This document shows positions 57,103 through 64,000 of a stretch of 64,000 nt of DNA, piece after piece. Every line of letters begins with the position of its first letter. Within the stretch, counting starts at the first letter, position 1. The notes under the pieces were generated by a model. It was given only the letters and a program-made list of their open reading frames with translations, ran no database searches and was not told where the DNA came from. A program made the translations under genes and the position numbers. The stretch is from Methanococcoides sp. LMO-2 (GTDB lineage Archaea > Halobacteriota > Methanosarcinia > Methanosarcinales > Methanosarcinaceae): the NCBI RefSeq assembly GCF_038432375.1, contig NZ_JBCAUS010000006.1, positions 124,001 to 188,000 on the forward strand, given 5' to 3'.

Positions 57103-57771
57103 ATAAACAAACAGCTAGCATCAGGCTGCCACCCCATAGATGAACTTCTGGGAGGCGGATTCGAATCAGGTGTAGTAACCCAGATATTCGGAGAAGCGGG
57201 CAGCGGGAAAACGAACATATGCCTCCAGCTTGCTGTTGAATGCGTGAAGAAAGGAAAGAAGGCGATCTTCATAGATACGGAAGGGATCTCCGCCGACAGG
57301 TTCAGGCAAATTGCCGGAGAGAATGCCAAAGAGATCGCACAGGATATAATAATCTTTGAGCCGCATACATTCGAAGAACAGTATTCGGCAGTAAGGGAAA
57401 CCGAGAAAATAAGCACAGAGAACGTAGGCCTTATTATACTGGACTCTGCAACAGCATACTATCGTTTCGAACTGGACGATGACGATTCAAGCATCAGGAC
57501 CAGAAGAGAGCTTTCGAACCAGATAGGGTTCCTTCACAGCCTTGCACGCAAAAGAGGGATCGTGGTTGTAATAACCAACCAGGTCTACTCAGATATAAAT
57601 ACCAATACACTCAAACCCATAGGCGGAAGCGGTCTTGAACATATATCCAAGACAATAGTCCAGCTTGAAAAAACAGGAACTGGCAACCGTCGTGCAAAAC
57701 TCTGGAAACACCGCTCCCGACCTGAAGGTGCCACCTGCGAATTCAGCATAACCGCAGACGGCGTCAGATAA
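57103..57771 (+). CDS. radB: RadB, RecA-family recombinase paralog (ATA start candidate)
   Basis: 222 residues if started at ATA 57103, which is the normal RadB length and start (INKQLASGCHPIDELLGGG). Walker A GEAGSGKT is at 30-37, so the first usual start codon, GTG 57244, would delete it and cannot be right. GAGGTG at 57091-57096 is six bases before the ATA. There is no ATG, GTG or TTG between the upstream TAG 57097 and Walker A. Walker B is LIILDSATAYYRFE, and the C-terminus shows GGSGLEHISKTIVQLEK. RadB assists RadA in recombinational repair. The gene could use AUA, could be read through the TAG from ATG 56974, or ATA could be an error for ATG. Confidence 0.9.
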   Translation: MNKQLASGCHPIDELLGGGFESGVVTQIFGEAGSGKTNICLQLAVECVKKGKKAIFIDTEGISADRFRQIAGENAKEIAQDIIIFEPHTFEEQYSAVRETEKISTENVGLIILDSATAYYRFELDDDDSSIRTRRELSNQIGFLHSLARKRGIVVVITNQVYSDINTNTLKPIGGSGLEHISKTIVQLEKTGTGNRRAKLWKHRSRPEGATCEFSITADGVR

Positions 57772-57843
57772 ATTCCTTTTTACAATCTCGCTTGATTACG
57801 TGCCTACCATACGTGCTATCACATACAGTCTCTTTTTACACAC

Positions 57844-58596
57844 TTACAGTCTTGCAATGGTAATATAGCCAGTATGACCTACGCGGGAAGTGGACGGGCG
57901 TGTGCCGCGGTCTGAAAAGGACATGGCACGCTCGATACACTCAATTGTCCTTACTTCAAAGAAACCTGCCTCATCTATTGCTTTTCTTATCTGTCCGGTC
58001 TGCTCAAGGAAAGGAGAATATGTTACAAGGAAGCCACCAGGAGTTAGTATTGAAGGAATATGAGGCACAACTGAAGGTGTATCCATTGTGTCAAGTACCA
58101 CAGCATTGAACTTTTCGTCAAAACCCTTAACCTCATCAACGATGTTACCACAGCGGACCTCCACGTTCTCCAGACCTGCTCGTCGGATATTCTCACGAGC
58201 CACATCAACGAAATCTTCCCTGATCTCAAAACTGAGGACCCTCTTTGCGATGGAACCCAGGTACATGGCAAGGATACCTGAACCTGTCCCTGCATCAAGA
58301 ACAACATCGTTCCTGTTGATGCCGGTATAGCCAAGTATCATACCGATATCCTTGGGCATGATGGGAGCACCGGTGCGCTTTGCATGCCTGAAGAAATCCG
58401 GCATCCTTGGAAGCTGGATAACAAACTCCTGACCCATGTGGGAAACCACTTTGTCCCCGGGCTCTTTTTCCAGAAGTTCTGACATCTCGATCATACCAAA
58501 ATCTGTGTGGAACTTATCATCAGATACCGATGTTATGAATTCCCTGATCTTTCCTCTGTGGCTGGTCTTTAACAGCACTACTTCACCTAACTTCAT
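57844..58596 (-). CDS. trmI: tRNA (adenine-N1)-methyltransferase TrmI
   Basis: 250 residues, class I SAM methyltransferase. N-terminal beta domain, then VVLDAGTGSGILAMYLG (SAM motif I), FEIREDFVDVARENI, and VVLDTMDTPSVVPHI with motif IV. Methylates A57/A58 in archaeal tRNA T-loops. Its ATG overlaps the HD-hydrolase stop by four bases, so the two are translationally coupled. Confidence 0.94.
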   Translation of the reverse strand: MKLGEVVLLKTSHRGKIREFITSVSDDKFHTDFGMIEMSELLEKEPGDKVVSHMGQEFVIQLPRMPDFFRHAKRTGAPIMPKDIGMILGYTGINRNDVVLDAGTGSGILAMYLGSIAKRVLSFEIREDFVDVARENIRRAGLENVEVRCGNIVDEVKGFDEKFNAVVLDTMDTPSVVPHIPSILTPGGFLVTYSPFLEQTGQIRKAIDEAGFFEVRTIECIERAMSFSDRGTRPSTSRVGHTGYITIARL

Positions 58597-60443
58597 CTGT
58601 TTGCACCTGATGTTCCTTTTTTCCTGTCCCTCTGGTATCTTGCCAGAGGAATTGTTACGATATCACGAGGTATTGAATGTTTGTTCATTGAAAGATGATC
58701 GGTTATCATCCCGAACTCACGACCATAGGAATCCACGATTGAAGCTGCGTACTGCACACCAGCATCGGTGAATACGTACTCATACCGCTGCCTGAAACGT
58801 CCTTCAGACTCATAGTAGCGCAGGTCCTCGTCCACGATACCCATGGCGACCAGCAACTGGATGTCCTCGTAGACCTTGTTGCTGTAAGGGAAACCGTATC
58901 TTGTGTGGAAATCATAGTCGAACAGGTATTTTAACCTGCTGTCCTCCTTAAAGAAGACCACATTCCGATATAGCCAGGTAATGTTCCTGATTCGCGGAAT
59001 AGAGATGTAGCCATCCTTTTCGACCTCGAACAGCTTATGTACAGCATAAAGAAGAAGGATAAGACCTTCGATTGGAAGATACTGGTCACCTCTTATGTAA
59101 TTCAGTAACCTCGGAGAGAGGTCATCGACAATATCACGCATCTTCTCCTGTGCAGAAGCAAGCTCTGAATCCATCACTGCATCAGGATGGGCAAACGCCG
59201 TCAGGGACATCTGCCGGGATATGGCTCGCACTAACCCATTGGCAAGAGCTGATTCATCATAGAAGAAGTTCTCATGTCCCCCTGCCATCACACGGGCACT
59301 TTTCGGAACACCCGTTGCAATGCTCAGGTCCACAAGTACATCCCCGAATTCCTTCTCCAGCCCGTCCTCCAGCATCTTTGTTGCCACACCATTGTGTGCA
59401 ATTGTGGAAAGGGCCATCCTCGTGCCAGGAGAAAGGGTCTTCTGGTTGAACCTTGCAACCGGAGCATATATCGTGCCATCACGGATATTGTTCAGCAGTT
59501 GTCTTGCAGCATCGTCCCCGTTCCTGTTGATGAGGTCGAGCAGATCAGCATCATTGTATTTTGTAAAGAAATCTGCCACCATCCCAGCTACTTTATCGTC
59601 TCCGATACTACCCCTCAGACCTGAGAGGGTACTTTCAAGAGCATTCAGGAGCATCACCCTGACAGACTGGGTTCGTGGGTGATGGATGATAGCAGTGTAA
59701 TGATGGGAACGGGCAATAAGCATGGACTCTGCAGCTGCAAGGGTAAGCTCCTCATCGAAGCTGCCGGCATCAGGATCGCCAAGGACCACATTGTCACCTC
59801 TTATGGAGAGGCATTGTATGATCTGGTCAAGGTCGATGAGGCCAAGAGATACGCCTGTGTGATACGAATCCCTGAGAAGGAAGTCGATCCTGTCCGCGTC
59901 GATATCCCCTGACATCAGCTGAGAAAGATAAGGATGTTCAACGAACAGGTCACCAGTGGCGATCTTTGAGATCTCGGAAAAGAACTCATATGGATCATGA
60001 CCAAGCTCATCACTTACAAATCTGGAAATAACAGAACTTTCCGGCAGGACCTCTGAGACGATGTGTCTTGTGAAAGCCTCATGTTTAAGGAAGCTTTTCC
60101 CGTTGATCTTCGGACGGATCGCAGGATCCCTTTTGAGCACACTTTCAACGGCATGCGAGAAGGCAGAGTGACCGACATCATGAAGCAGGCCTGCCAGCCT
60201 TAGCTTCAATATTGACTCATCATCAAGTTCAAGATAGTTACCTAAAAGGGACGCTGTGTGCATGGTACCGACACTGTGCTCAAAACGTGTGTGATTGGCA
60301 CCGGGAAATACAACGTCTGCAAGACCTAGTTGCTGTATGCCACGAAGTCTCTGGAACTGCGGAGTATCGATCAGAAGCTGTTCAAGTTCGGAAAGTATGA
60401 TAGTTCCGTGAACAGGGTCATGGATCACCCTGGGTTTTGTCAT
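58593..60443 (-). CDS. HD-domain phosphohydrolase (SAMHD1/dGTPase-like)
   Basis: 616 residues from ATG 60443; the preceding in-frame GTG 60446 is at the predicted transcription start. Metal motif: H in TRFEHSVGTMH, then LLHDVGHSAFSHAVE, then D in SGDIDADRIDFLLRDSYHTG. The N-terminus IHDPVHGTIILSELEQLLIDTPQFQRLRGIQQLG is typical of this superfamily. Members cleave dNTPs or other phosphoesters. A TATA box TTTATATGG about 25 bases upstream predicts a leaderless mRNA. Coupled to trmI; substrate unknown, although dNTP control would fit. Confidence 0.88.
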   Translation of the reverse strand: MTKPRVIHDPVHGTIILSELEQLLIDTPQFQRLRGIQQLGLADVVFPGANHTRFEHSVGTMHTASLLGNYLELDDESILKLRLAGLLHDVGHSAFSHAVESVLKRDPAIRPKINGKSFLKHEAFTRHIVSEVLPESSVISRFVSDELGHDPYEFFSEISKIATGDLFVEHPYLSQLMSGDIDADRIDFLLRDSYHTGVSLGLIDLDQIIQCLSIRGDNVVLGDPDAGSFDEELTLAAAESMLIARSHHYTAIIHHPRTQSVRVMLLNALESTLSGLRGSIGDDKVAGMVADFFTKYNDADLLDLINRNGDDAARQLLNNIRDGTIYAPVARFNQKTLSPGTRMALSTIAHNGVATKMLEDGLEKEFGDVLVDLSIATGVPKSARVMAGGHENFFYDESALANGLVRAISRQMSLTAFAHPDAVMDSELASAQEKMRDIVDDLSPRLLNYIRGDQYLPIEGLILLLYAVHKLFEVEKDGYISIPRIRNITWLYRNVVFFKEDSRLKYLFDYDFHTRYGFPYSNKVYEDIQLLVAMGIVDEDLRYYESEGRFRQRYEYVFTDAGVQYAASIVDSYGREFGMITDHLSMNKHSIPRDIVTIPLARYQRDRKKGTSGANR

Positions 60444-60586
60444 CACACAACAATATGAGAAGATACCATATAAAAAGAATCTCAGAACGATGAGAAAAAT
60501 GCTGAGTATTAAATGTAAGTTGACAGAGGATAAAATTGAATACTTTTTTATGTGGAACTGCCATTAGAACACAACAAGTGGTTCAC

Positions 60587-61606
60587 ATGAGGACAATAGA
60601 CTGGAACGATGAATCCAAAAATATCGTATTGGTAGACCAGACGTACCTGCCAGTAGAGCTCAAGATCATTGAATGCGACAACCTTGCCTCCATCTGCGAA
60701 GCAATAAGGTCACTGAGGGTCAGAGGTGCCCCCGCACTGGCTGCAGCCGGAGGTTTTGGAATGGCACTTGCAGTAAACTTAAGCAGCGCAACTTCTATGG
60801 AAATGCTGCTCAAGGACCTGAAGGTCGCCGCTGACACTCTCAAGGCAACAAGACCAACTGCAGTGAACCTTGCATGGGCTGTGAACAGAGTGCTTAAGGC
60901 AACAGAGGATGCCTATGACCTTGACAGCATCAAGGACATTGTGATATCCGAAGCAATAAGGATCGCAGACGAGGATGTGAAGATCAACAAGTCCATCGGA
61001 AAGCATGGCCACAGGCTGCTTGAGGACGGTGACAGGGTCATGACACACTGCAATGCCGGCAGGATGGCCTGTGTGGACTGGGGCACGGCACTGGGAGTCA
61101 TCAGGTCCGCTGTGGAAAAAGGAAAAGAGATAGAGGTCATCGCCTGTGAGACACGTCCCCTGAACCAGGGAGGGCGCATCACCACATGGGAACTCATGCA
61201 GGACAATATCCCGGTCACCCTGATCACAGATTCAATGTCCGGTCACGTGATGAAGAACGGTATGGTGGACAAGGTCATCGTAGGTGCTGACAGGATCACA
61301 CAGGATGTTGTCTTCAACAAGATCGGAACCTACACACATTCAGTACTCGCAAGGGAACATGATATCCCATTTTTTGTTGCAGCGCCGATCTCCACATTCG
61401 ACCCCAACGGCTGGGAAGAGACCGTGAAGATAGAAGAGAGGGATGCAGACGAACTTCGCTACATGGCTGGTCAGCAGATCGCACCTGCAAATGTCAGGGT
61501 CTACAATCCGGCATTCGATGCCACACCTATGGAGAACATCACGGCCATTGTTACTGAAAAAGGAATATTCCAGCCACCGTTCCTGCTGGATGAAGTAATG
61601 ATGTAA
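60587..61606 (+). CDS. mtnA: Methylthioribose-1-phosphate isomerase family (MtnA/aIF2B-like)
   Basis: 339 residues from ATG 60587. The frame is open from TTG 60536, but MRTIDWNDESKNIVLVDQTYLP is the family start. Motifs: RGAPALAAAGGFGMALA, THCNAGRMACVDWGTALGVIRSA with the catalytic Cys, and VGADRITQDVVFNKIGTYTHSVLA with the catalytic Asp. It isomerises methylthioribose-1-phosphate in methionine salvage; ribose-1,5-bisphosphate isomerase is a related option, but the N-terminal region suits MtnA. Confidence 0.92.
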   Translation: MRTIDWNDESKNIVLVDQTYLPVELKIIECDNLASICEAIRSLRVRGAPALAAAGGFGMALAVNLSSATSMEMLLKDLKVAADTLKATRPTAVNLAWAVNRVLKATEDAYDLDSIKDIVISEAIRIADEDVKINKSIGKHGHRLLEDGDRVMTHCNAGRMACVDWGTALGVIRSAVEKGKEIEVIACETRPLNQGGRITTWELMQDNIPVTLITDSMSGHVMKNGMVDKVIVGADRITQDVVFNKIGTYTHSVLAREHDIPFFVAAPISTFDPNGWEETVKIEERDADELRYMAGQQIAPANVRVYNPAFDATPMENITAIVTEKGIFQPPFLLDEVMM

Positions 61607-61657
61607 CACCAATTGCACCCACAAAGCTTAAAAATCTAAAAGACAATCGGAGAGAAT

Positions 61658-61831
61658 ATGGCTAAACAAAAATCTGGCGGAAGCGGACTTATGTCATCCG
61701 CAGGTCTCATGAGGTACTACGATGCGGATAAAAGAGCAATTCACCTGCAGCCAAAGACAGTTATGATCTTTGGAGCACTCTGTGGAATCGTTATTCTCGC
61801 ATTAAGTGCAGGTTTTGGCCTCTGGCCATAA
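61658..61831 (+). CDS. secG: Preprotein translocase subunit Sec61-beta
   Basis: 57 residues. N-terminal Gly/Ser-rich cytosolic part (MAKQKSGGSGLMSSAGLMRYYDADKRAI), then one C-terminal membrane helix (VMIFGALCGIVILALSAGFGLW). This is the archaeal Sec61-beta/SecG pattern. It is a small subunit of the SecYEG channel. CGGAGAG lies seven bases before the ATG. It follows mtnA by 51 nt and is convergent with srp19. Confidence 0.95.
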   Translation: MAKQKSGGSGLMSSAGLMRYYDADKRAIHLQPKTVMIFGALCGIVILALSAGFGLWP

Positions 61832-61950
61832 CCTAATTAACACTATTTTAGTTTCAGAGTCTTTTTTTAAATACGTACATTTCTTACGTAATTTGTGCAG
61901 ATAGTTTAAAAGTTATAGAATAGGTGCTGGAAGAGTAATAGCTCCAGCTA

Positions 61951-62238
61951 TTATCCGCCACGTGCTTCTTTAATTGCTTTTGCGAGCTTTCTCGCAACCA
62001 TGGTCTTTGGTTCCTCGTTATCCACAAGGACACGACCGCTTGCTTCCCACCAGGAGCGAGGATATTTCTTATCAGCTTCCACTTCAGGATGCAGGTTCAG
62101 CTTCTCAGCGGCTTTTGAGATCTCCCTTAGCTCCGGATTCTCCACAGAACTTTTTCTGGAGATGATCCTGCCATCTCTTCTGGACCTGGACCTGTCCAGG
62201 TTTGCCGGCCAGATAACCAGTTTCCCTTTGTCACGCAT
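61951..62238 (-). CDS. srp19: Signal recognition particle 19 kDa protein
   Basis: 95 residues from ATG 62238 (MRDKGKLVIWPANLDRSRSRRDGRIISRK). In-frame ATGs exist at 62241, 62244 and 62265, but a TATA-like TTTAAATTATA just upstream of 62265 predicts a start near 62245, favouring the downstream ATGs and a leaderless mRNA. Conserved RRDGR and KYPRSWWEASGRVLV bind SRP RNA. It helps assemble the particle that targets nascent membrane proteins. Confidence 0.93.
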   Translation of the reverse strand: MRDKGKLVIWPANLDRSRSRRDGRIISRKSSVENPELREISKAAEKLNLHPEVEADKKYPRSWWEASGRVLVDNEEPKTMVARKLAKAIKEARGG

Positions 62239-62354
62239 CATCATGGGGCATAGATTGGAACTCATATAATTTAAACTTGGTCAAAAGTCATACTTCAAAA
62301 ATATAAAATAGTGTCAGAGCCCATATGCAAGCAATTGTAAAGAGGAGATATCAA

Positions 62355-63698
62355 ATGGCGTTTTTTGGTACAAACGGAGTAAGGGGCATTGCCAATGAAT
62401 ACATCACACCGCAGCTTGCAATAGATGTTGCAAAAAGCCTTGGGACCTACATGGGCTCAAAAGGAATTATCGCTATCGGACGTGACACAAGAATTTCCGG
62501 AGAGATGCTTAAATCTGCAGCTATTGCAGGAGCACTTTCCACAGGAGTGACAGTTATAGACATCGGGACGGCACCAATACCTGCAATACAGTACTACGTC
62601 AGGGACCATGCTGACGCAGGCATCGGGGTTACCGCATCTCACAACCCAAGAGAATACAACGGAATAAAACTGGTTGCAGGAGATGGAAGTGAGTTCTCAC
62701 GTGAAGGAGAGAAGGCCGTCGAAAGGATCTACATGTCAAAGGAGTTCTCCACTGCAACCTGGGAGAGGACAGGCAACTTCCACAAGGACAACAATGCTAA
62801 CGAATATTACATCAACGGCATCATCAACTCAGTGGAAGCTGAGAACATACGGGAAAAGAAGTTCAGGGTCGTTGTGGATACAGGCTGTGGCGCCGGCTCC
62901 CTTACACTGCCTTTCCTGCTCAGGAGACTTGGCTGTGAGGTCATAACCCTCAATGCACAGATCGACGGCACATTCCCATGGAGGAACCCTGAACCAACAC
63001 CAGATGTCCTGACAGAACTTGCGGACATCGTGAAGAGCAGAGGCGCAGATATGGGTGTCGCACAGGACGGAGACGCTGACAGGGCGGTTTTCTTTGATGA
63101 GAATGGGGACTTCATCGATGAGGACGTGCTCCTTTCCATGATGGCAAAGTACATCCTTGAAGATAACAAAGGTCCGATCGTCACCCCGGTAAGTTCTTCC
63201 CAGCGCATGCTGGACGTTGCCGAGGAAGCAGAAGTCGAGCTTCACTGGACCGCCGTCGGTTCGATCAATGTGGCAAGAAAGATGATGGAGACCGGTGCGG
63301 TCTTCGGAGGAGAGGGTAATGGCGGCCTCATTTTCCCTGAGCACCAGTACTGCCGCGACGGCGCCATGGCAGCTGCAAAGCTGCTTGAGATCATGGCCTC
63401 AGGAAAAACGCTCTCATCCCTTGTGAAAAGCGTTCCTGAATACTTCAACTCAAAGACAAAGGTCCACTGCAGCAACCTTAAGGAAGCCATGGAGAGCATC
63501 AAGGAACACGTCATGGGCGGAGAGCACGAAGTTGATACCACCGATGGGGTCAAGATCTGGCATGAGGACGGCTGGCTTCTCATCAGGCCATCAGGAACAG
63601 AACCCATTATCCGCATATTCGCAGAAACAAAGACAAAAGAGAGAGCTGAACAGCTCATGAACGAAGGTGTGGAACTGGTAGAAAAATTCAAGGCCTGA
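62355..63698 (+). CDS. glmM: Phosphoglucosamine mutase / phosphohexomutase
   Basis: 447 residues from ATG 62355 with GAGGAG eight bases upstream; the frame extends to 62325 without support. Motifs: FGTNGVRG at the start, TASHNPREYNGIK with the phosphoserine, DGDADRAVF for Mg2+, EGNGGLIFP for sugar specificity, and RPSGTEPIIRI for the phosphate. Archaeal members interconvert glucosamine-6-P and -1-P (or mannose phosphates); GlmM-type is favoured but not proven. The stop sits in a palindrome shared with the convergent gene. Confidence 0.93.
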   Translation: MAFFGTNGVRGIANEYITPQLAIDVAKSLGTYMGSKGIIAIGRDTRISGEMLKSAAIAGALSTGVTVIDIGTAPIPAIQYYVRDHADAGIGVTASHNPREYNGIKLVAGDGSEFSREGEKAVERIYMSKEFSTATWERTGNFHKDNNANEYYINGIINSVEAENIREKKFRVVVDTGCGAGSLTLPFLLRRLGCEVITLNAQIDGTFPWRNPEPTPDVLTELADIVKSRGADMGVAQDGDADRAVFFDENGDFIDEDVLLSMMAKYILEDNKGPIVTPVSSSQRMLDVAEEAEVELHWTAVGSINVARKMMETGAVFGGEGNGGLIFPEHQYCRDGAMAAAKLLEIMASGKTLSSLVKSVPEYFNSKTKVHCSNLKEAMESIKEHVMGGEHEVDTTDGVKIWHEDGWLLIRPSGTEPIIRIFAETKTKERAEQLMNEGVELVEKFKA

Positions 63699-63710
63699 TG
63701 ATCAGGCCTT
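63690..63710. terminator. Bidirectional terminator palindrome holding both stop codons
   Basis: AAGGCCTGAT (63690-63699), centre G, ATCAGGCCTT (63701-63710): a perfect 10-bp inverted repeat. The glmM TGA (63696-63698) and the minus-strand TGA of the next gene (63702-63704) both lie inside it. Minus-strand transcripts would continue into a U-rich stretch (T-run complementary to the A's at 63682-63686), and plus-strand transcripts into CCCCTTG. Confidence 0.6.
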
Positions 63711-63983
63711 TCCCCTTGACTCACCACAAATGATGCCGGTGGAGATCAAATGGGCAACGCGCAATGGTTCGGGTATGTTACTCCTTGTGGAGGACAGACG
63801 AACTATATCGCATGCCAGACATACATCGATTCCTGCACACTGAATGAAAACAGGATTTGAGGCATCTTTTGATATTGTTTTAATGACACGTCCTGCACGC
63901 AGCATCATCTCCATCCGTTTATCGGCCTCAGGCAGATGATGCAGTGCCGTCTTTATTTTTTCAAAGTCCGGGAGCTCACGCAT
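63702..63983 (-). CDS. Unidentified small protein with a CxxxxxCxxC motif
   Basis: 93 residues from ATG 63983, which has GGTGATC six bases upstream; an in-frame GTG at 63995 overlaps that site. Features: a helical N-terminus (LPDFEKIKTALHHLPEADKRMEMMLRAGRVIKTI), a CAGIDVCLACDIVRL segment that could bind metal or form a disulfide, and a Gly/Ser/Arg end. I do not recognise the family. It is convergent with glmM and is otherwise alone at the window edge. Confidence 0.7.
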   Translation of the reverse strand: MRELPDFEKIKTALHHLPEADKRMEMMLRAGRVIKTISKDASNPVFIQCAGIDVCLACDIVRLSSTRSNIPEPLRVAHLISTGIICGESRGKA

Positions 63984-64000
63984 GAGAACGATCACCGGAA

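Noticed and set aside
57103-57771. RadB starting at GTG 57244
   Set aside because: This would remove the Walker A motif, which is intact and in frame upstream.

Overview
The window looks like chromosomal DNA of a methylotrophic methanogen of the Methanosarcinaceae (Methanococcoides/Methanolobus-like). Support comes from archaeal-type AlaRS and ValRS, Lsm, L37e, Sec61-beta, SRP19, a thermosome, Orc1/Cdc6, RadB, HerA-NurA, a four-subunit pyruvate:ferredoxin oxidoreductase, a Methanosarcina-type S-layer protein with tandem S-layer domains, and a class III ribonucleotide reductase operon with its own glutaredoxin. Every ordinary gene annotated here stops at TAA or TGA. The single in-frame TAG in a coherent gene (29628-29630) is followed by 119 well-formed codons, as expected in an organism that reads UAG as pyrrolysine. 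The genus and the presence of pyl genes are inferences; the pyl genes are not in the window.

Layout. 1-11.2 kb: 3' end of moaA, surE, alaS, a degenerate RecA/KaiC-like response regulator, valS, usp and thiDN. 11.4-17.6 kb: lsm-rpl37e-purF, a PAP2 phosphatase and a fused 5-oxoprolinase/hydantoinase. 17.6-21.1 kb (minus): dinB-AAA ATPase and nth-membrane protein. 21.2-25.5 kb: an Na+/alanine-type symporter, then the minus-strand porGDAB operon. 25.8-28.7 kb: dus, then a UPF0200-UPF0201-TIM barrel operon. 28.8-30.9 kb: a small RHH protein and two identical tRNA-Lys(CUU) genes in a 110-bp direct repeat that brackets the amber-containing beta-propeller gene. 31-34 kb: nurA-herA. 34.3-40.5 kb: a small basic protein, the thermosome, orc1/cdc6-modE-xthA, and DUF134-mrp. 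40.7-43.8 kb: a second NrdD-like glycyl radical enzyme, a terpene-cyclase-like repeat protein and a bactofilin-like protein. 43.9-47.2 kb: an ABC importer and its divergent regulator. 47.5-53.2 kb: S-layer protein, thiL and a DUF4349 lipoprotein. 53.3-56.7 kb: grx-nrdD-nrdG. 57-64 kb: radB, trmI, an HD hydrolase, mtnA, sec61-beta, srp19, glmM and one unidentified gene.

How the genes fit together. Most are housekeeping: translation, protein export, DNA repair, dNTP supply, thiamine and molybdopterin cofactors, and acetyl-CoA/pyruvate interconversion. DNA-repair genes are scattered through the window (dinB, nth, nurA-herA, xthA, radB). The most unusual signals are the in-frame amber codon in the propeller gene; two genes (radB and an ABC-linked regulator) whose best-placed start codon is ATA rather than ATG/GTG/TTG; two glycyl-radical reductase genes; and several hairpins that coincide with stop codons or with the promoter of the next gene. 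No CRISPR array, insertion sequence, integrase or replication origin motif was recognised.
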